Shown piece after piece: positions 61,071 to 64,000 of a DNA stretch of 64,000 bases. This DNA is from VBDM01 sp035651815 (GTDB lineage: Bacteria > Pseudomonadota > Gammaproteobacteria > Burkholderiales > SG8-39): assembly GCA_035651815.1 (NCBI GenBank), contig DASRFB010000018.1, forward strand, positions 1-64,000. The letters are read 5' to 3'. The stretch's first letter is position 1. Each line of letters starts with the position of its first letter. Position numbers and translations under genes: made by a program. The notes under the pieces were generated by a model. It had not been told where the DNA came from and did no database searches. It saw nothing but the letters and a program-made list of their open reading frames with translations.

Positions 61071-61376
61071 CGACGCATTCTAACCTATCCACATACGGAA
61101 CTTTTCGGACCCAGCGCACTCGACAGGGTTCCGGTTTCGCATGAAGAAACAGATGTAATTGATTGAAGTGTCATGCAAATATGCGCCGTTCAAATTTTGG
61201 TCATTCCGACAAAAAGCCTTATTCCGGCTTCACTTAGTGTCGCTGCTGACCGCGTATTCACAACGTTATCCACACGAATTGTGGATAACAAAAGCGTGGT
61301 GCGCCGCGGTCGCGGCCGCCGTCGCGCGCGCGACGCGAGGCGCGATCCGAAAGAAAATCTCTTCAAATCCTGCGCC
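61071..61376. promoter_or_regulatory. intergenic cluster of DnaA boxes
   Basis: This gene-free stretch is relatively AT-rich and contains two exact DnaA consensus boxes in inverted orientation: TTATCCACA at 61266-61274 and TGTGGATAA at 61280-61288, within a 10-bp perfect inverted repeat. A one-mismatch box GTATTCACA lies at 61254-61262, and CTATCCACA at 61085-61093. The AT-rich segment 61145-61205 lies between them. It could be a DnaA-binding regulatory or titration site, a DARS/datA-like element, or a secondary origin element. No replication gene adjoins it. Confidence 0.6.
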
Positions 61377-61405
61377 TTGCCCATTCAGACCCCGCACGCT
61401 AAAGT
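61377..61405 (+). promoter_or_regulatory. candidate promoter of exbB
   Basis: TTGCCC (61377-61382), a 17-base spacer and TAAAGT (61400-61405) lie about 40 bases upstream of the exbB start. Confidence 0.5.
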
Positions 61406-61444
61406 GTCCGCCGATTCGATTCGCCCGTCCCGGGAGATAACAAG

Positions 61445-62080
61445 TTGTTCGCCATCATCCAGGCGGCAGGCTGGCCCATCTACTTCCTGCTGCTCGCCTC
61501 GGTCATCGCCGTAGCCCTGATCATCGAGCGCTTCATCATCCTCCGCAAAGAAAAGATCGTACCGACCGGCCTGCTCGATCGCGTGCTCGCGATCTACCAG
61601 CGCGAAGGCATCAGCGAGGACATGCTGGGCACGCTCGCGGCCGACTCGCCGCTCGGCCAGGTCCTGGCCGCGGGCATGCGCAACGTCAGGAGCTCGCGCT
61701 ACGTGATGAAGGACGCGATCGAGGAGGCCGGGCGGGCGGTGAGCCACGAGCTGGAGCGCTTTCTCACGACGCTCGGCACGATCGCGACCATCAGCCCGCT
61801 CATGGGCCTGTTCGGCACCGTCGTCGGCATGATCGAGATCTTCGGCTCGCAGTCCCCGGCCGGCACCAACCCGATCCAGCTCGCGCACGGCATCTCGGTC
61901 GCGCTGTACAACACCGGGTTCGGCCTGGTGATCGCGATCCCGGCGATGATCTTCTACCGGCACTTCCGCGCGCGCGTCGAGAGCTTCGTCGTCGAGATGG
62001 AGCAGCAGGCGGCCAAGCTGGTCGATGTCGTTCACGGCCAGCGCTTCGACGTCCAGCCGCCGCCGGGCGCCGAGGCATGA
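61445..62080 (+). CDS. exbB: MotA/TolQ/ExbB proton channel family protein
   Basis: This 211-aa protein has three membrane helices, with the family signature SPLMGLFGTVVGMIEIFG and the GFGLVIAIPAMIFYRHF helix. It forms the proton channel of a TonB- or Tol-type energy-transducing complex with the ExbD-like protein next door. It starts at a TTG (61445) preceded by GGGAGATAACAAG. The ExbD ATG overlaps its stop. The exbBD-lpxK order is common in betaproteobacteria. Confidence 0.93.
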   Translation: MFAIIQAAGWPIYFLLLASVIAVALIIERFIILRKEKIVPTGLLDRVLAIYQREGISEDMLGTLAADSPLGQVLAAGMRNVRSSRYVMKDAIEEAGRAVSHELERFLTTLGTIATISPLMGLFGTVVGMIEIFGSQSPAGTNPIQLAHGISVALYNTGFGLVIAIPAMIFYRHFRARVESFVVEMEQQAAKLVDVVHGQRFDVQPPPGAEA

Positions 62081-62493
62081 AATTCGGCCGCACGCCGAAG
62101 GACGATCCCGAGATCAACCTGATCCCGATGATCGACGTGCTGCTGGTCATCATCATCTTCCTGATGCTCACCACCACGTACGCGAAGTTCGCCGAGCTGC
62201 AGATCAACCTGCCGAGCGCCGAGGCGCAGAAGCAGCCCGAGCGCTCGAACGAGATCAACGTCGTGATCAACGCCAGCGGCCAGTACCTCATCCAGAAGCG
62301 CGCGATCGCCTTCCGGGACGTGCCGAGCCTCGCCGACGAGCTGCGGCGCGCCGGCTCCGGGATGAAGGACCCGGTCGTCGTCGTCAACGCCGACGGCAAC
62401 GCGAACTACCAGTCGGTGATCCGGATCATGGACGCCGCGCGCCAGGCCGGATACGGCCAGGTCGCCTTCGCCGTCGAGCAGGCGAACCGCTAG
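62077..62493 (+). CDS. exbD: ExbD/TolR family protein
   Basis: This 138-aa protein has an N-terminal cytoplasmic segment, one membrane helix with the conserved Asp (NLIPMIDVLLVIIIFLM) and a periplasmic ExbD domain. It pairs with ExbB to energise TonB-like or Tol-like functions. The ATG at 62077 overlaps the exbB stop by 4 bases, so the two are co-translated. No tonB gene is visible in this window. Confidence 0.94.
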   Translation: MKFGRTPKDDPEINLIPMIDVLLVIIIFLMLTTTYAKFAELQINLPSAEAQKQPERSNEINVVINASGQYLIQKRAIAFRDVPSLADELRRAGSGMKDPVVVVNADGNANYQSVIRIMDAARQAGYGQVAFAVEQANR

Positions 62494-62513
62494 CGGGCGC
62501 GGCCTTCGCGCCG

Positions 62514-63491
62514 ATGAGCTTCGCCGAGCGCCACTGGTACCGCGTCAGCGCCGTATCGCTCCTGCTGTTCCCGCTGAGCCTCGTGTTCCGCGCCGCCGTG
62601 GCGCTGCGGCGCGCGCTGTACCGCGCCCGGATCCTCACGACCGAGCGCGTGGGCGTGCCGGTGATCGTGGTCGGCAATCTCACCGCGGGCGGCACGGGCA
62701 AGACGCCTCTGGTGCTCGGCCTGGTCGGCGAGTTGCGCCGCCGCGGTCGGAGCCCCGGTATCGTGTCGCGCGGCTACGGCGCCGCGGGCAGCGCGCCGCG
62801 CGCGGTACGGCCGGGCGACGATCCGGCCGTCGCGGGCGACGAGCCTGTGCTGCTCGCCGAGCGCTCGGGCGCGCCGGTGTGGATCGGCGCCGACCGCCCG
62901 GCCGCGGCGCGCGCCCTGCTCGCCGCGCATCCGGCGTGCGACGTGATCGTCTGCGACGACGGGCTGCAGCACTACCGCCTGGGGCGCGATTTCGAGATCG
63001 CGGTGCAGGACGAGCGCGGCTTCGGCAACGGCTTCCTGATGCCTGCCGGCCCCTTGCGCGAGCCGCGCGGGAGACGGGTCGACGCGCGCGTCGTCAACTC
63101 CGACTCCGCGCAAGCGGCGGATGCGTTCCGGATGCGCCTGGTGCCCGGCGGCCTGTACCGCGTGGTCGACGGCGCCGCGGTGAGCGTCGCGGCCCTCGCC
63201 GGGAAGCGGCTGCACGCGGTCGCGGCCATCGGCGACCCGGGACGCTTCTTTCGCACGCTCGAGGCGATCGGCCTGCACCCGACGCGGCATCCGTTCCCCG
63301 ACCATCATCGATACGCGCCGGCCGAGCTCGACTTCGCCGACTGCGACTACGTCCTGATGACCGAGAAGGATGCGGTAAAATGCCGGCGCTTCGGCCGAAG
63401 CGACCTCATCGCTCTACGCGTCGACGCGGCCCTCGAGCCGGCCTTGGCCGATCTCATCATCGACAGGATCCATGGACGCGCGCCTGCTTGA
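62514..63491 (+). CDS. lpxK: tetraacyldisaccharide 4'-kinase
   Basis: This 325-aa LpxK has an N-terminal membrane helix and the ATP-binding loop GNLTAGGTGKTP (about residues 54-65), followed by IVCDDGLQHYRLGRDFEI and YVLMTEKDAVKCRRF. It phosphorylates the lipid A precursor at the 4' position, at the inner membrane. The ATG at 62514 is supported by the membrane segment that follows. The last 20 bases overlap the Trm112-like gene. Confidence 0.95.
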   Translation: MSFAERHWYRVSAVSLLLFPLSLVFRAAVALRRALYRARILTTERVGVPVIVVGNLTAGGTGKTPLVLGLVGELRRRGRSPGIVSRGYGAAGSAPRAVRPGDDPAVAGDEPVLLAERSGAPVWIGADRPAAARALLAAHPACDVIVCDDGLQHYRLGRDFEIAVQDERGFGNGFLMPAGPLREPRGRRVDARVVNSDSAQAADAFRMRLVPGGLYRVVDGAAVSVAALAGKRLHAVAAIGDPGRFFRTLEAIGLHPTRHPFPDHHRYAPAELDFADCDYVLMTEKDAVKCRRFGRSDLIALRVDAALEPALADLIIDRIHGRAPA

Positions 63492-63657
63492 CATCCTGGT
63501 CTGCCCCCTGTGCAAGGGTCCGCTGGTCCTGCGCAAGTCGCCGCACGAGCTCGTCTGCCGGGCAGACCGGCTCGGCTTTCCGATCCGCGACGGCATTCCC
63601 GTCATGCTCGAGCAGGAAGCGCGACGGCTGCCTCCCGAAGAAGAAGTGAGCGACTGA
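63472..63657 (+). CDS. Trm112-family (YcaR-like) zinc-binding small protein
   Basis: This 61-aa protein reads DARLLDILVCPLCKGPLVL, then ELVCRADRLGFPIRDGIPVML. The CPxCK and later Cys are the Trm112 pattern. The protein is an activator of methyltransferases in other organisms, and its bacterial place between lpxK and kdsB is conserved. It starts inside lpxK. Confidence 0.9.
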   Translation: MDARLLDILVCPLCKGPLVLRKSPHELVCRADRLGFPIRDGIPVMLEQEARRLPPEEEVSD

Positions 63658-63688
63658 GGCGCCGCGCTGCGGCGGCGCCGGAACGCTG

Positions 63689-64000
63689 ATGGCATTCACG
63701 GTCGTCATCCCGGCCCGCCTGCACTCCACGCGCCTTCCCGGGAAGGTCCTCGCGCCGATCGCGGGCAAGCCGATGGTGGTGCGCGTCGCCGAGCGCGCGC
63801 GAGAGAGCGGCGCGCGGCGCGTCCTCGTCGCGACCGACCACGCGGACGTGGCGCGCGCGGTCGAGCAGCACGGCTTCGAAGCGCTGATGACCGCCGACAC
63901 GCACGCCACCGGCACCGACCGCATCGCCGAGGCGGTCGAGCGCCTCGGCCTGCCCGCCGAGGAGATCGTCGTGAACGTGCAGGGCGACGAGCCGCTCGTC
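63689..64000 (+). CDS. kdsB: 3-deoxy-manno-octulosonate cytidylyltransferase (partial)
   Basis: The 104 codons visible before the window edge encode the N-terminal half of KdsB. TVVIPARLHSTRLPGKVLAPI is the CTP-binding loop, with RVLVATDHADV, ADTHATGTDRIAE and NVQGDEPLV further on. It activates KDO for lipopolysaccharide. It starts 31 bases after the Trm112-like stop and is cut by the window end. Confidence 0.96.
   Translation, partial: MAFTVVIPARLHSTRLPGKVLAPIAGKPMVVRVAERARESGARRVLVATDHADVARAVEQHGFEALMTADTHATGTDRIAEAVERLGLPAEEIVVNVQGDEPLV

Overview
The window reads as a continuous piece of the chromosome of a high-GC betaproteobacterium. The evidence is established gene order and family content: hrpA, a phasin, gluQ, an rpmB-rpmG / radC / coaBC / dut neighbourhood, clpS-clpA, a dimeric-type NADP isocitrate dehydrogenase, and xseA beside exbB-exbD-lpxK-Trm112-kdsB. 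Genes are tightly packed, often with 4-nt stop/start overlaps. The GC richness produces very long false reading frames antisense to real genes. No rRNA, tRNA, CRISPR array, transposase or prophage was seen.

Layout. 1-5.4 kb: hrpA, an EI24-type membrane protein and a CinA-like MoCF-domain protein. 5.4-10.1 kb: a phasin with its promoter, a thioesterase, two EamA transporters around a RidA protein, and gluQ. 10.2-16.1 kb: type II NADH dehydrogenase, an anchored hydrolase, a DUF1499 protein, then an overlapping trio of an EamA transporter with a very histidine-rich tail, a secreted TPR protein and a HupE/UreJ-like protein, which may be a metal-handling unit. 16.2-25.2 kb: a complete MdtABC-type RND efflux system with its own outer-membrane lipoprotein. 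25.2-31.9 kb: cysteine synthase, then pirin, DoxX, intradiol dioxygenase-like, SnoaL-like and LigB-like genes, a Kef-type antiporter and a TraB/GumN protein. 32-38.9 kb: an SDR with a C-terminal membrane anchor, a methyltransferase, purN, a DUF3108 protein, rsmB, an MscS channel and a fatty acid desaturase.

39-44.2 kb: a VOC protein, a short chlorite-dismutase-family protein, ribosomal proteins L33 and L28, radC, coaBC, dut and a dienelactone-hydrolase-like lipoprotein. 44.2-45.4 kb: a lower-GC accessory patch (CDF-type transporter and ABM-domain protein) with an attC-like half-site between them. 45.4-49.9 kb: a LexA-box-like palindrome, a 33-codon ORF and the large helicase lhr. 49.9-53.1 kb: a TauD-type dioxygenase and an fccA-fccB-SDR operon (sulfide dehydrogenase). 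53.2-59 kb: clpA, clpS, a cold-shock gene with a long leader, icd, and small secreted proteins. 59-64 kb: a PuuD-like membrane protein with a 32-aa partner, xseA, an intergenic cluster of DnaA boxes, exbB/exbD, lpxK, Trm112 and the start of kdsB.

The most notable non-housekeeping signals are the LexA-type box before lhr, the three-box DnaA cluster at 61254-61288, the His-tail EamA/TPR/HupE trio with its missing start codon, the possible integron-cassette remnant near 44.85 kb, and the paired microprotein and PuuD-like gene. All functional statements come from reading the sequence; no searches were run.
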